Notes under the pieces: generated by a model | Told to the model about the DNA's origin: nothing | Databases searched by the model: none | The model's input: only the letters and a program-made list of their open reading frames with translations | Part shown: piece after piece, positions 11,061 through 22,700 of the stretch | Numbering within the stretch: position 1 is the first letter of the stretch | How the letters are laid out: each line of letters opens with the position of its first letter | Source: Symsagittifera roscoffensis | Taxonomy: Eukaryota; Xenacoelomorpha; Acoela; Convolutidae | Reading direction: 5' to 3' | Assembly (NCBI RefSeq): GCF_963678635.1 | Contig: NC_087063.1 | Location: 79,321,617 to 79,385,616, forward strand | Length of the DNA stretch: 64,000 nt | Position numbers and translations under genes: made by a program

Positions 11061-12429
11061 TTGGGACTCCCAAGGGCTGGTAAAAAAGCTTTTCCATGTC
11101 GTTCAAAAATCACACCCAAGACGCTTCGTGATACGGTATCCGAGTCTATTATGCTTTATAAACTCACTAGGAAGAGTATCTTCTGGCCCTATACCCTTCC
11201 GGATTGAAGATAAGCTGCTTATTTGACAATTCTCCTTAACTGTGAGGGGTCTGATAATTAGCCTAGTTTTGACTCGACTATCTTTCTCTGCGGTCCTGAG
11301 CCCTACGTCTTTTTCTAGAATAGCGCAAAATTGCCTTATTTAACTGTTACTACCTTTTGGTAGTGGTATAAGGGCTTTCCAAAAAACCATTTCCAATACC
11401 TGAAGGGTTTACCTTCACAAATTGGTAATTTTACTAACAACAACCTTAGAATAATTCTATGTTTTTTTTTCGATGAACAAAAAAAATTTATGAGTAAGCT
11501 CACTTAATTTATGTTCTAACGGTACCAAGATCAACTGAATCTGTCAAGTAGTTCCAAAGTTATTAACCAAAACGTCTTTTCTTCGAAGTCAAAAACTTTT
11601 AAACTTATAGGTTCCGCCTAACTATTTTTGCAATTCTTGTCCTTTTGACCTTAAAACTATTGAACCGAGCTCACAAGGCCTATAGTTTTTTAGTTCAATG
11701 AAAAAAAAACGGTCTAAAACATTCCAGTTGAAAAAATTTGTAAAAAAAACAATGCTATTTGGACCCCTCCGGATTGCTGAATGCTCTAAATGAAACAAGT
11801 TAAAGTCGATTTCACTGGGGCCCAGAAAATTATTGGCAAACTGGTTTCAAAACCTGTCAATTCACTAGTGAATGTTGTCCGAACAACAATTTTTATTGCC
11901 CTAATGTTTTTTTATTTTGTGGCGTTCCTTTTTATCAAAAATTACGAAAAACTGGATTTTGGAGCGCCCTAGCTAAAATTAACCGGTTTCACTGATTATA
12001 AGAGTGCTGTTACAATAAACTCACTAATTTAGCATTTTTTCCGTCTCAAAAAATATCGATATCTCAAAAATCGCGATTTGTGGGGGATCAATATATCACT
12101 ATTTTGACCCTAAACACCGAGCTGTTTGAAATGTTTTTCACTGAAAAAAGACTTGGAGTTTCAATACAAGCAGTATAAATAGTAATAGTAAAAATGTTAT
12201 AACCCTCGCTACAGAGCTCCCCACAGTTTGATAACTTAATTTCTATACCAAAAGAGATACAAAACTTGTTAACAATAACCAACAGTCGATTGTTGTTGTC
12301 CTTGAGACCCTTCCTTCTGCTCCCTGAACTGCTTGCCGGATCAGTCTTCCGCTCTAATACCGAGACTCTTCCTTATTGAATGCAAATTACAAGCCTAATT
12401 ATTCAAACAACCCTACAAAACAAGCACTA
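11061..12429. other. AT-rich interval, no gene seen
   Basis: Contains two stray copies of the minisatellite word and otherwise unremarkable AT-rich sequence. It may include the remaining leader or LTR of the decayed element, but I could not align it to the giant element's LTR by eye. Confidence 0.4.
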
Positions 12430-13300
12430 GAAACGGGCCACAATTTTGATCGTAACGATCTTGTTTGATATAAATGCCTGTAACAACAATATATCTAACA
12501 ACAACAAGCGGGAGGGTCGGATCACATCTCGTCTGGGTGGATAATTTCTACTGATTTCATAATTTTTTCTGTTTTCGTTTTTTTCTTGGATACAATACTC
12601 AGGGAGTTCAGTTCCGGTTCCAATTCCGGGGGTCAATTCCAATTCCTTGTAATTCAATTCCAATTCCAATTCCTGGAGAGACCAAAATTCAATTCCAATT
12701 CCAATTCCTGGCTATTTTCTGTTGCCTCAAAATCGTTTATCTCCGGCGAACCACAATCGAAATGTATTCCTAAGTAATAACCGGTTTTTTTTCGATCTGG
12801 AGGTTTAATTTGACGTTTCTGCTGTGTATTGATTGTATCGATTATTATATTGTATTAGTACGATTGATCATGTTATTTAAGTTTGTATTCAAGCATTTTT
12901 ACGTTTATTAAGATTTAGACCGAGTCATTTCTCAAGATATCAGTTTTATTTGCCAATTTTTGATGTCAATTCCATGTCAATTCCAGCCAAAAATTCGGTT
13001 CCAATTCCCATTCCCAAAACTGGAATTGACCCCAATTCCAATTCCCAATTCCTGTGACCCTGTCAATTCTCAATTCCAACAAAATTCAAGTACTTGAATT
13101 CCCTGACTATACTACTGTTGTATGTTTCATGTTTATCTCTAAGTGTTTTCGGTCATATACCGCTCCGGGGAACGACGGGACGGTCGATCCCCCGACCCTT
13201 CACAGTACGTTAATTTTCGGTCTTAACTGGCTTCAGCGGTCGGAACTACCCTCCCGTCCTGTGCTAAAGGCCTTATTTAGAGCGTGGTAAAAACGGCAGA
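12430..13300 (-). repeat. PLE 3' terminal repeat (pseudo-LTR), interrupted
   Basis: 12434-12598 and 13107-13290 match 40456-40865 in the same orientation and order (for example GATCACATCTCGTC at 12530-12543 and 40539-40552, and CATATACCGCTCCGGG). They flank the PLE coding halves as direct repeats, as PLE pseudo-LTRs do. The left copy is interrupted by a separate 508-bp repeat-rich insertion. Confidence 0.7.
12599..13106. mobile_element. Small TIR element with CAATTC repeat arrays
   Basis: This 508-bp segment interrupts one PLE terminal repeat and is absent from the other. Its ends are inverted: TCAGGGAGTTCA on the left and the complement of TCAGGGAATTCAAG on the right. Both flanks inside are arrays of (CCAATT)n, such as CAATTCCAATTCC. 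It has no coding capacity, so it would be non-autonomous. The target duplication is uncertain (ATAC-like on both sides). Confidence 0.65.
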
Positions 13301-13507
13301 TCAATGTAAAATAAATTCCAGAAAAGTTTTCGACATAAAAGTTATCATCAGCCATTTTAACAATAAAGCACCTGTAAAACCGGAATGGAAATGGATGTGT
13401 AGAAATTACAAAAAATGTATAAAAACAAACATTAAAAAGAATATAAAAATAGCATCAGTTAAGACCCGAGTTAGTCATGTGACTAAAACAAACGGACTTT
13501 AAAAACC

Positions 13508-15102
13508 TCACAACTTGACTGTGAGGTACCCCTGCCGGTATTCCTCTCGCGTGTTGAGGGCAGGTCTTCTCCTCGAAATACAAAGCGCTTCTAAGGTCAA
13601 AAGTTTATTTGTGTTTAAGCATCTGTCTAAAATTCTCGCCTCAACTACAGCCTTGTCTGCTTGGCATTCCTTAATGACTACCCACCGGCGCAGAGTCCCT
13701 AAGCTGTTCAATTTTTCGGGTGATCAGGTGTCGGACGGGCTGTCCAACATAGCAGGAATTGCATCCTGGACAACATATCTCATAAACCACCCTACTCGTC
13801 AAATACCTAGGGAAATCTGTTTTCAAAGTGGGAAGACAGGTTCTGAGTTTGCAGGTCGTGAATACTGTAGAAATACCAAAGTTTTGCGGCCTTTTCGCGA
13901 AAATATCAGACACTTTTCCTCGATACTGGAGCCGGATAACTGGTTTCTCGATACTTTCAGGCCTTATTGAATTGGTTGTTACTTGTGTGGTCGTGTCCTG
14001 GTTTTCCTTGATTTTAAGAAGGGAATCTGTCACTATGCTTTCATAAAAAGCCGGAGAAAACTGATTTGCTTCCCAATCATTTTTTGCTTTCCTCAAACCT
14101 TTATCAAAGGCCTCCCAAGTGGAAGTGGAGTGATCAATTCTGTGCAAGGTGCCCTGAACAATGTTTCTCTTGTATTTTGTTGGCGCACAGGCGTGAAACC
14201 CAAGGTTGATCCCAGTGTCTGTATGTTTGCTGTACCATTCTGTGCTGATAGTACGGCCGGACTGTCTAATAAGCATATCGAGAAAAGGAAGCGTCCCATT
14301 GAGCTGTAATTCTATTGTGAACTCCAGGTTTGGATGTAGCGTATTCACATATGATAACAGGCGATCAATCTCAGCCACCTTGACCGAGCGCAGGATGTCA
14401 TCTACGTACCTACCAATACTTTTTGCTTTAGGTCTAGACGATACTGCACCGCAACCACAATTCCAATAATTATCATCCATACCTTTGAGCTGGCGGATGG
14501 CTAAATTGGTGCATTTAAGATGAAACCATCGGTCACAGTCATCACAGCAAATAGAAAAACCTTCACCCAGGACCTCAACCATGCACGTGCCACAGGGATA
14601 GCTGTCTTGTGAACCATTGCTGTTGAAGTTATCAGGTGGTTGTCTGCTGATTCTCTCTTCGAAACTTTTCATCCAGATATTGGCAAGAATGACAGCTAAA
14701 GAAGAACCCATCGCCACCCCATCAGTTTGGATAAACCATCTGCCATCACACATAAAATAAACGTCTGTAACCGCCATTCTCATGAGATCTTTTAAAGTTT
14801 CTTTATCAACAGGAGGAAGTTCCTCCGAATTATAGAGAATATCTGCTGCTAACTCGATCGACTCTAGGACAAGGACGTTGGTATATAGGCTCTTGACGTC
14901 GAGAGAAACAATAACTTCGTCTTCCTCTAAACTCACCTCCATCAAGTCCTGTTTGATATTGATAGTAGACGTCTCTATTTTGGCTTCTTCAATTTTATCA
15001 AACCATTTACTCAACTGGTTGGTATGATTCTCATAACAGCTACCCGGGAGAGACAGAACTGGACGGAGAGGTGTTTTCTGTTTATGTACTTTCGCCAGGC
15101 CA
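13508..15102 (-). pseudogene. PLE reverse transcriptase (C-terminal part) with PHD finger and GIY-YIG
   Basis: On the minus strand the frame begins inside the RT (GLAKVHKQKTPLRPVLSLPG). It continues through VSLDVKSLYTN, GVAMGSSLAVILANIWM, GRYVDDILRSV and LPFLDMLIRQSG, all standard Penelope-type RT motifs. Between GVAMGSS and YVDD sits a Cys/His module with PCGTC, CCDDC, RWFHLKC and WNCGCG, which reads as a PHD-type zinc finger inside the polymerase. The C-terminus is a GIY-YIG endonuclease (VVYEICCPGCNSCYVGQ), and a frameshift near 13690 moves into the final segment (KECQADKAV ... LNTREEYR). The N-terminal half lies at 39798-40402, separated by the giant element, so the gene is dead in this form. 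Confidence 0.88.
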
Positions 15103-15986
15103 TGTGCCATTCTGCCAGACTGGCACAGTGCAACCTTCCGACGAAGCACGAATCACAGAGAAAAGGCCTTAACAGCAAAAAAGTGCTTGAAAGGAGGGTC
15201 ACAATATTCTGGAATATTTATTTTTAAAATTTCGATTTTCAAGTTGATATTTCTGAGAAATACGAAAAACGGCCATTTTGAGCCAAAAAGTGACGAAAAT
15301 CAGAACAACGACAGAAATAGTGAAAAACAGTCGTACCAGAGACGGAAAACACGAAGCCTCTTATCGTGGCAACAACGCACGATAAGACACTTGTTAACAG
15401 ATATTGGTGGAGAAGGAGGCTTGAGTGGGGGAAGAAATATACCACGGAACCCTCCCGGGACACAAATTAGAGGAGATAAGAGCGTTATCTCAGGAATATT
15501 ACGGGAGCGGAGGCTTGGTCCCTCAGAGAATGTTTTATGTGAAGGGACTGTATAAACTAACTTTATAGCTGCTGGAATGTCATAGATCTCTTAATTAACA
15601 CCGTTATTGTTTGATATTTCAGAATATGAGTAGCTAGGAAGAGGAAAGGGTCAATCCATCTCCAATGGATTTAATATAAAACTGTCACACAAAAATATGT
15701 TAAAATAGGTTGTTCGAGCCGTGTTTTTAATGACAATCACGTAGTCTGAGGATCCGAGACTCAGCTATGTGGTTGTGTTCGCATGTAAACGAAAGCTGAT
15801 CAAAAGTCGTTTGACTGATGGCCTAAAAATAGTAACTTTTTACTTTGCCCTAAACAGACCAGAAAATCAACTGGCAAGGTCGAGACGGTGAAAAACGAGT
15901 AGGATTAAGGTAAGTGACGCCTGCCAGTCGTTAATAGGTACTTTTCCTACGCTCCGTCGCTGTGTAGTATTTGGGCGAATGTTACA
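15103..15986 (+). repeat. 5' LTR of the giant element (884 bp)
   Basis: Starts TGTGCCATTCTGCC and ends GGGCGAATGTTACA, giving canonical TG...CA termini. It matches 38478-39797 with seven substitutions once the 436-bp insertion in that copy is removed. A TATAAAC promoter-like box lies at 15551-15557. The segment from about 15715 to the end also has a diverged homologue at 41160-40885 on the minus strand. Confidence 0.93.
15551..15557 (+). promoter_or_regulatory. Candidate TATA box in the LTR
   Basis: TATAAAC follows GGGACTG in both LTRs (15551 and 38926). Its position in the middle of the LTR fits a U3/R promoter, but this is inferred from sequence alone. Confidence 0.4.
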
Positions 15987-15998
15987 TAGACGTTTTTA

Positions 15999-16012
15999 TG
16001 GCGCTCCTGGGT
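15999..16012 (+). promoter_or_regulatory. Candidate tRNA primer-binding site
   Basis: TGGCGCTCCTGGGT begins 12 bases after the LTR and starts with TGG, the complement of a tRNA CCA end. The same 14 bases occur at the same place beside the diverged LTR relic (40884-40871, minus strand), although the surrounding sequence has drifted, which supports a function. The primer tRNA cannot be named from the window. Confidence 0.5.
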
Positions 16013-18313
16013 GGGCCTGCCAAAGGCATAAGACCATCATGATCAGCAAGCGTTTCAGCGGCGAACCCTCCGCTCCGGGCGTATGCCCGAGTTAGAGGCC
16101 TTAATGACCGTTATTGTACTAGGGGGAAGGTGCGTACCCTCCGTCCAGTACAGTTTAGCTTTTTAACTCAGTTAACACCGAAAATTCCGGGGGCCGGAGG
16201 GTTAGGTGGGAAATCTAGAGCCCACTTGTCCTGAGGCCCCAGGACCAAAAACAATTAAAGAGAAAGCGTAAAATCAAACAAAAATAGTGTATAACCAAGA
16301 AAAAGCCAAAAATAAATTTATTTGAAAACAAAAAAGTACAAAAAACTGTAAAAAATCCAAAAAAGACCAAAAACAGTAAAAAAACATAAAGTGACAGTTT
16401 ATATGTTATTTCCGGACGAGATGTGATCTGACCTTCCTATTTGTTGTTGTTTCAGATTGATTTATATCGTTTCTGATAGAAAGATTGTATGTTTTGGTGA
16501 AGGGTTGGATACCCTCCCTCGAGTGTAATTTGAGTGTTTAAGCACGTTAATGGTGATTTTGCCGGTGGCCGGAGGGTAGAGTGGCAAGCTGATCAACGTG
16601 TTCCACACTCAACAGGGACATCAAGGACAACATCCGCAACGACTGTTGGGTATCGTTGAAGCAATTTTAGTATCGTTCGGGTACTATTTCGTTAAAACTT
16701 AAGTGGTGGGGGGCACGATTGGCGCGGTCCGATTGTACCCTCCATCGATTACAAATTTCCGAGTTAAGGGTCTTAATTCGGGTATTTTGGTGCAAAGGAG
16801 GGTATAGTACTATTCATTAACGACTACTAATAGATTATTATCCTAATTACATATTACTTATCTCCTAAATTAGACCCAAAAAACACCCAATTCTGTCGAA
16901 AATCATCGATTTTCGATCAAACTGTAGACCCCCAAATTTTCGGATATCCGAGCTTTTCCGATAGGCAAAAAGCTTTTATAGCTCCCCTTCACTAAAGAAA
17001 CCGCGTGAGCAAAGACTCAGTAGAAGTTAGAAAAACGGAAATTTTTCGATCAAAATTTTGATAATTTTCTGTATTTTGTCAATCTGTTTTGGGGATCGAG
17101 TTTTTGAGTTTTTAGAGTTAGAGCAATAAAATTTTTTGCGTTAGGAGCGTGCTAGCATAACGTGCTCGGTTACTAGAGAAATTTTTGGGTAACCCTCCGA
17201 GTAGCTCCGTGGATAGAGCTAACGACTTAAGGTTTGGAAAAGGAAGGAATCGGAGGGTCCAAATTTGATAGTTTTTGGCCAAATTTTTGTTTCTAAACCA
17301 ATTTTGGTCCGGTTTTTTGCATTATTCCAGTGCCGTACAGGGCTACTACGCTCATTTCAAGTATTTTTAGGCACTTTCGACCGGAATTGCGGAAAAAGTC
17401 TTTCAGAACCTATACAGGTGGTGAAAAAAGGCCATTTTGACGAACGCGTTTTTGGTGATTTCTCAAAGACTAGTTATCCAATCGGGATAATTTTGGTACC
17501 ATAAGTCCAATTTTTTGACCACTTTTCCAAATCGCAACCGTTTTGGGGATTGATTATTTCGGAAAAGAAAAACTTTTCAGAATTTGTTGGTTCGGAGGGT
17601 CCAAATCACGAGGAACCCTCCGAGCGGCATAAGATTTTGATAAAATCAACGAGTCAGCCAACCTAGTTTTAAGACAGGTAGACCGCTCTCAGAGGCTTTA
17701 CTGCGGTGATATAACCCTTTTTTTGATTTAGGGGGAACCCTCCGAAGTGACCCTCCGGAGTCAGCTAAACCCCTTAGCAACCCTCCTTAGTGGAAGATTT
17801 CCACGAGATCACCCAAAGAAGTTAAAACAGCTCCCCTTAGAGCTCCTAGCTTGATTTGACGCTTTTTGAAGCTAGTGGGAGAACCTTCTAAGCGAGATCA
17901 AAAAAAAATTGAAAATTTTGGAGGTACCCTCCGAAGTAACCCTCCGGAGCATATTAAGCATCTTATTGACCCTCCTTAGTAAATTTAGGGGGACCCTCCG
18001 AAGTAACTTGGGTGATTAAGGTACCCTCCGAAGTAACTTGGGTGATCAAGGTACCCTCCGAGGTAACCTTCCGGAGTGTCTTAAACCTTCTAACGATCTT
18101 CCTTGTTAGAGATTTGAGTAAACCTTCTGTGGCAATTTGGGAAACGGAAAATATCCATTTAATTAGGATCCTATTAGGATATTAGGCGTGCTTATCAGGA
18201 TCATAAGAACCCATTATGTTCCGGAAATTCGAGATCAACTTTGGATTCTACATTGGGTGTATCAGAAGTACCCGAACAAAGAAATTCTTTTTTGATTGTG
18301 ATTTTGGTCGTGT
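16013..18313 (+). repeat. Long 5' leader with PLE-like segment and ACCCTCC/GGAGGGT motifs
   Basis: No open frame of note. 16013 to about 16490 resembles, in order, the sense strand of the PLE terminal repeat (CATCATGA, CAGTTAA.ACCGAAA, an A-rich middle, then GACGAGATGTGATC at 16415-16428). Across 16060-18080 the word ACCCTCCG or its complement CGGAGGGT recurs more than 20 times in both orientations. It is densest at 17730-18070, where GTACCCTCCGAAGTAAC is repeated nearly in tandem. Opposite orientations could pair, making the leader heavily structured. A 79-residue frame at 17265-17504 has no support. Confidence 0.7.
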
Positions 18314-18466
18314 GGTTGCCTTGAGCTACCTAATAGAAAAGTTCGGGCAATCTGGGAACAAATAAAGGAAGACCTCGGTGGGTGTATTAGGCAAATACAC
18401 ACCCACTTGAGAAGAAGAATTGTTCCCTACTCTCGTGCACTTGGAGCAGTCCGAGTGTGGGAGAGC
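18314..18466 (+). ncRNA. Structured RNA motif, copy 1 (giant element leader)
   Basis: Three adjacent hairpins. P1: GGTTGCC (18314-18320) with GGCAATC (18346-18352), extended by TTGAGCT/AGTTCGG. P2: GGGAACAA (18354-18361) with TTGTTCCC (18420-18427), enclosing a hairpin GTGGGTGTATT/AATACACACCCAC with a 2-base bulge. P3: CTCTC and CACTTGGA pair with TCCGAGTG and GAGAG (18430-18465). The arrangement recurs 185 bases downstream and in the decayed relative. It may act as a packaging, export or translation element; the function is unknown. Confidence 0.8.
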
Positions 18467-18498
18467 TTTTTCATAGACTTGACGAATTTTCGATCAGA

Positions 18499-18651
18499 GG
18501 TTGCCTTGAGCTACTTAGTAGGACAGCTCGGGCAATCGCAGGACACCTAAAAGAAGACCTCGGTGGGTGTATTAGGCAGATACACACCCACTTGAGAAGA
18601 CTGTGTCCTGGGCTTCGTTCTTTCGGATCGTTCCGATTGGGGGAAGTCTTT
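18499..18651 (+). ncRNA. Structured RNA motif, copy 2 (giant element leader)
   Basis: Tandem copy of the motif at 18314. P1: GGTTGCC (18499-18505) with GGCAATC (18531-18537). P2: CAGGACAC (18539-18546) with GTGTCCTG (18603-18610), perfectly paired but with different bases from copy 1. The inner hairpin GTGGGTGTATT/ATACACACCCAC (18563-18591) is nearly identical to copy 1. P3: TCGGA (18623-18627) with TCCGA (18632-18636), flanked by further GGCTTC/GAAGTC pairing. It ends about 430 bases before the gag start. Confidence 0.8.
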
Positions 18652-19077
18652 TTCTTTAAGACTAAGTTTTATTTATCTATTTCTGAATCATCACTGCTTT
18701 TTACCAAAGATTGTTTGATTTTAACAACGCAGTGACTTGATAAGAAAGTGGCCGTAAATTGATACTGATGAAAGGTCGCTGTCACCTGTAGGATATTCTT
18801 ATCTGATTATCGATTGTGTTTTGTGTGTCGATTATATCTTGTGGAAACTTAGTGATACTGTTATACTATACAACAGGGTTGAGTTAGCATTATATCAATA
18901 CTGGGTAGACCCTGTGTGTAACTTTAGCTGAGTCACTAGTTTAGTCGTGAGAGATCTAAGAGACATTTTGATACTGACGGAATCGAGTAGGCAGCGTTAA
19001 GTGATTTAACTAGATCTTGTTTGTGGTACGTTTGCATTGCCATCAAATTACGAATATTTTCATTTTGTTAAAAACTA

Positions 19078-19226
19078 TGCAGCGCAGGGACTCGCTAGGA
19101 TCGACTACTAAAATTCCCAGGCTAAGCAAGGGAAGCACGCGGAAATTTAAAACTAGGCAGTTAGCAGCGCTTCCGACGCGTTTGCTGAAGACGAATCGAC
19201 TAAAGGTCAACCTGATCTTTCAGTGA
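19078..19226 (+). CDS. gag N-terminal peptide frame of the giant element
   Basis: First ATG after the structured leader. It encodes a basic 49-residue segment (TKIPRLSKGSTRKFKTRQ) similar to the N-terminus of the decayed element's gag (GIPKLSDSSRKFIPKKQRK), where it runs on into the rest of gag. Here it stops after LIFQ and the homologous continuation (KLRSEKN) lies in another frame. So there is either a single-base break or, less likely, a spliced junction: the sequence CTTTCAG at 19217-19223 resembles an acceptor. Confidence 0.55.
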
Positions 19227-19231
19227 GCGAA

Positions 19232-19729
19232 ATGAAACTAAGGAGCGAGAAAAACCTCGATGGCAATCAAGGGCGGAGCGCCGAGGCCGGGCCTGCGAGC
19301 GAAACGCTGGTGGATCCCTTTGACGAAGGGGAGCGAACGCTCATTCGACCCGACTTTGAGCCAGACGAGGTCCTCGAACGGGAGGAAGTCGACAGGACAG
19401 AGGGGACCTCGGAGCGTCCCGATGTCGAACCTCGGGAGGAAGTGTTGTACAGGGGAATGTCCAAATCAGAGACTAAGAGCTATAAATGGAGAAAGGAACC
19501 TTCACATCCGACAAGTACACACTCATCTTTGGCCAAGCAGAGCAACAACGCGATGATGTCGAGTATGAGTCCGGGTGAAGAGCAGACGTTCTCGAAGGCA
19601 AAGAAAAGTTGGAAGTCTTTGTACGATGAGCGCGTGACGTCGCTACAAGCCGGAGGTCTATCCTCTAGTTACGACCAACCGGAGATAACCCATCCGGATG
19701 TGAACTTCACACCGTGCCCAAGGACATGA
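19232..19729 (+). CDS. gag segment 2 of the giant element
   Basis: A highly charged, acidic, disordered-looking segment (EGERTLIRPDFEPDEVLERE) starting with MKLRSEKN, the counterpart of METRSQKSS-like sequence in the decayed copy. The downstream frame (19726 on) overlaps it in the minus-one frame and is open back to 19669, so gag is probably one protein interrupted by a one-base shift in 19669-19729. No typical slippery heptamer was seen in the overlap. Confidence 0.6.
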   Translation: MKLRSEKNLDGNQGRSAEAGPASETLVDPFDEGERTLIRPDFEPDEVLEREEVDRTEGTSERPDVEPREEVLYRGMSKSETKSYKWRKEPSHPTSTHSSLAKQSNNAMMSSMSPGEEQTFSKAKKSWKSLYDERVTSLQAGGLSSSYDQPEITHPDVNFTPCPRT

Positions 19730-22700
19730 GCAGGGAGGCGTCTTCTGCCTCGCCGACCAGGCCTATGTCAGATGGGATAACGATGGGAGCATCATCAACG
19801 TTTGACAGACTGATGACGTCAATGCACAAGCAAAAGGGCGGTGCGTCATCGAGTACTAGGCTACAGCCGCAGTTGACCTCGTCTTCTCTGGGGCTAACCC
19901 CGCCATTGGGGGCAGCTGGTGACATAAGTGACATGTTCGCTGGTGTGATGAATGGCCTGGATGAATTGAGGCGGGACGTGACTAAGAGGATAGATCAAGT
20001 TGACGAGAGAGCTCACCATGGTCGAGAGAGTTTGAAAGATGAGCTAAAGCACGTGAAGTCGCAGGCGGGGTTTGATCAGGCTCAATTGATTCGTAACACC
20101 GATCAATGCCTGGCTGAGAGCCTGGCACAGGCAAACAAAGAGTCAGAGGAAAGAGAGGCTAGGATGACAAGAGAGATCGAGCGATTATTGAATGATCATG
20201 ATAATACCTACGCCCAAACGATGACTGGCCTGGAAAAGAGGTTGGACGCCAAATCTGACTTGATGATGCGGAAGCTTGACGCGATCCTAAATGGGAGTAG
20301 TTGGCAGGAGCATTCCAACTCAAGGGAGCGCTCACGCCATGCGAATATTGGAGATGATACGGGCTACAGTGCCAGAGCCCAGCAAGGCTCGAGAACAAAC
20401 TACGAACCTAGAAACAAGGAGCGGCCAAGGGCAGCCCCGCAGAGGCCTGGCTGGACGAATCCAGTCCCGCCGGAGGCAGATGCCACCCCGGAGACAAGAT
20501 TGCCAACCGTGCCACAAGTCAGTTCAGTACCGGATCTGGCTACAGTCTCACAAGACACAACGATGTATGCCTCGATGTTTGAGCCTCTGAACAGATCTCT
20601 TGAAACATTCATCACCAAGCTCTCGAAGTCAACAGAGAGAGGAGAGAGGTCAAGTAGGACACTGAAAAAGCCGAAGTCATATAAAGACGAGTCAGACGGC
20701 TGCATTGATACTTGGATAGAGGTGATGAAGTTACACTTTGAGGAAGAGAATCTCTCCAAGAAACAAGAGTGCAGCGCGCTGACGAGCAACCTGGAGGGTA
20801 CTGCATTAAGTTGTGTAATGGCGAAAAGAGCCAATGAGAGAGACAGCGCTCGCAAGATATTCGACATCCTGCTGAATCGTTTCGGCTCTGGAGTACAAGG
20901 GCACCAGGCTATGGTGAAGTTCGAGAAGAGGCGTCAAAGAGATGAAGAATCAATAGATAAATTCTTGGACGACCATGAATTGCTCAGGAGGAGAAGCAAC
21001 CCGGATGAGAGAATATCCGAGCGAAACTTGGCGATTGCTTCGAAGTTCATGGATGGAGTAAGGAGTGAGGAGTTGAAGACGATGTTGGCCACTCACTTCA
21101 CCCTGTCGCTTGACCAGGTACCCACGCCTGACGACTTGCGTATGAAGTCACGCGAGTATTTCCTCATAAAACCGAGGGCGCAAAACCGTTACAGCAATTA
21201 TGGCAACTATAGCGGGAAAAACACTGGTGCGAATTCCAGTTGGTACAAACCTCGCGATGACATGGACAAGAGGAGGTCGTGTGCGAATTGTGGTTCGATG
21301 GACCATCACGTTTCTGCGTGTTCTGCATACAAACAAAACATGAAGGCCATAGGCTACTTTCTCGAGGACGCCGACGCGACCGACGAGGATCATGAGGAGT
21401 ACGTCAGAGGGCTCATCATGAAATATGGTCCGAGGTGTTTCTTCTGTAATTTGGAGGGACACTTCAAGTCGGATTGTACTCAATTTTGGGACGCAGTAGC
21501 GGACGCGAAACATCCCCGCCACGAAGAGGCGCTTTCGGGTGTCAAGGCCAGTCGAGCACGTCTGATGAACGAGGCTGAATCTCGGAGAAAGGAGACGACA
21601 CCGAGCACCTTCACGACCAAGAAGGTTAAGACATGGCCTGACGAGGTGGTAGCCTTGAACCTCGAAGCAGAGTCGTCTAGCCCACTCAAGGTGGATTACG
21701 GCCTGGCGGCAAGGACAGCGCTGCAGAATGTCAAACAGGACCTAGCCACGAAAGAAGTGGAGCAATGGGTAAGGTCGGAGCTGGAGAGCACAGATCTTCG
21801 GGAAAATCTTAATGTCCTGGGTAAAGCGACAAAAGCAGAAGACAAAGAGGAACCCGAGAAACAGGGACTAAAACTGAACGTTATATCTGGTAAGACTTTC
21901 GGCATGACGAAGGCGGGGACCAAAATAATGTCCATAATCTCAGCCGCAGGGCACCAGGTGGTCAAGAACTTGAGTGAGCCATCCGAGATTACACTAGTCC
22001 ACCTGGACATCTATGCCGACTACCTGAAGGAGAAGGATCCCAAACTGGACTCCAGGGCAGTGCGAGCGCTGCTCACAACGGGAGGTCCGAGGCTGATGAA
22101 AGTGGACGGACATTATATCGATGTCCATGGCCCTTACCCGATCCTGATGAATGTAGATGGCATCAATATCTACACGAAAGCTCACATAACTGATGCGAAC
22201 GATCAGATTGGCCGGATATACATTGGTCAAGAGGAGCTGAAGGTTAGAAGAATCGGACACAACGCGATGCTCGAACAAGATGCGGTGCATATTGGTTGTG
22301 AGGCCGATCTGGCCGCACACGTTCTGGACGTGCAATGCAGACAACTTTCGGTAAAGGGACTGCTGGACACGGGAGCAGTGGTTAGTGTCATGCCAGTCAA
22401 AACTTGGACTGACATGGGTTTCGAAAGGTCGGATCTCATACCGACAAACATCAGGTTGGCAGCTGCCAATCAGGGAGCGATCTATGTCACCGGACGAACC
22501 CCGATCATTTCACTGCAGCTCGGAGGAAGACATCTTTGGATGAGCTTCCTAGTAGTAGAGAATTTGGACGAATCCGACCAGTTCATCCTAGGAAGGGATT
22601 TCGTTCGCAACTTTGACGTCACGATCGATCTCAATGACGGATTGATTAGGATCAAGGATCCTGAGAGAAAGTATGAGAAAAGACCTCTTAATAAGATCTT

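Noticed and set aside
10556-11226. Overlapping frames with GPFRIGK-like repeats
   Set aside because: Frame openness results from the minisatellite unit; all frames show the same artefact.
15011-15555. Frames inside the LTR, repeated at 38417-38838
   Set aside because: LTR sequence with promoter role; the frames differ between related sequences and have no domain.
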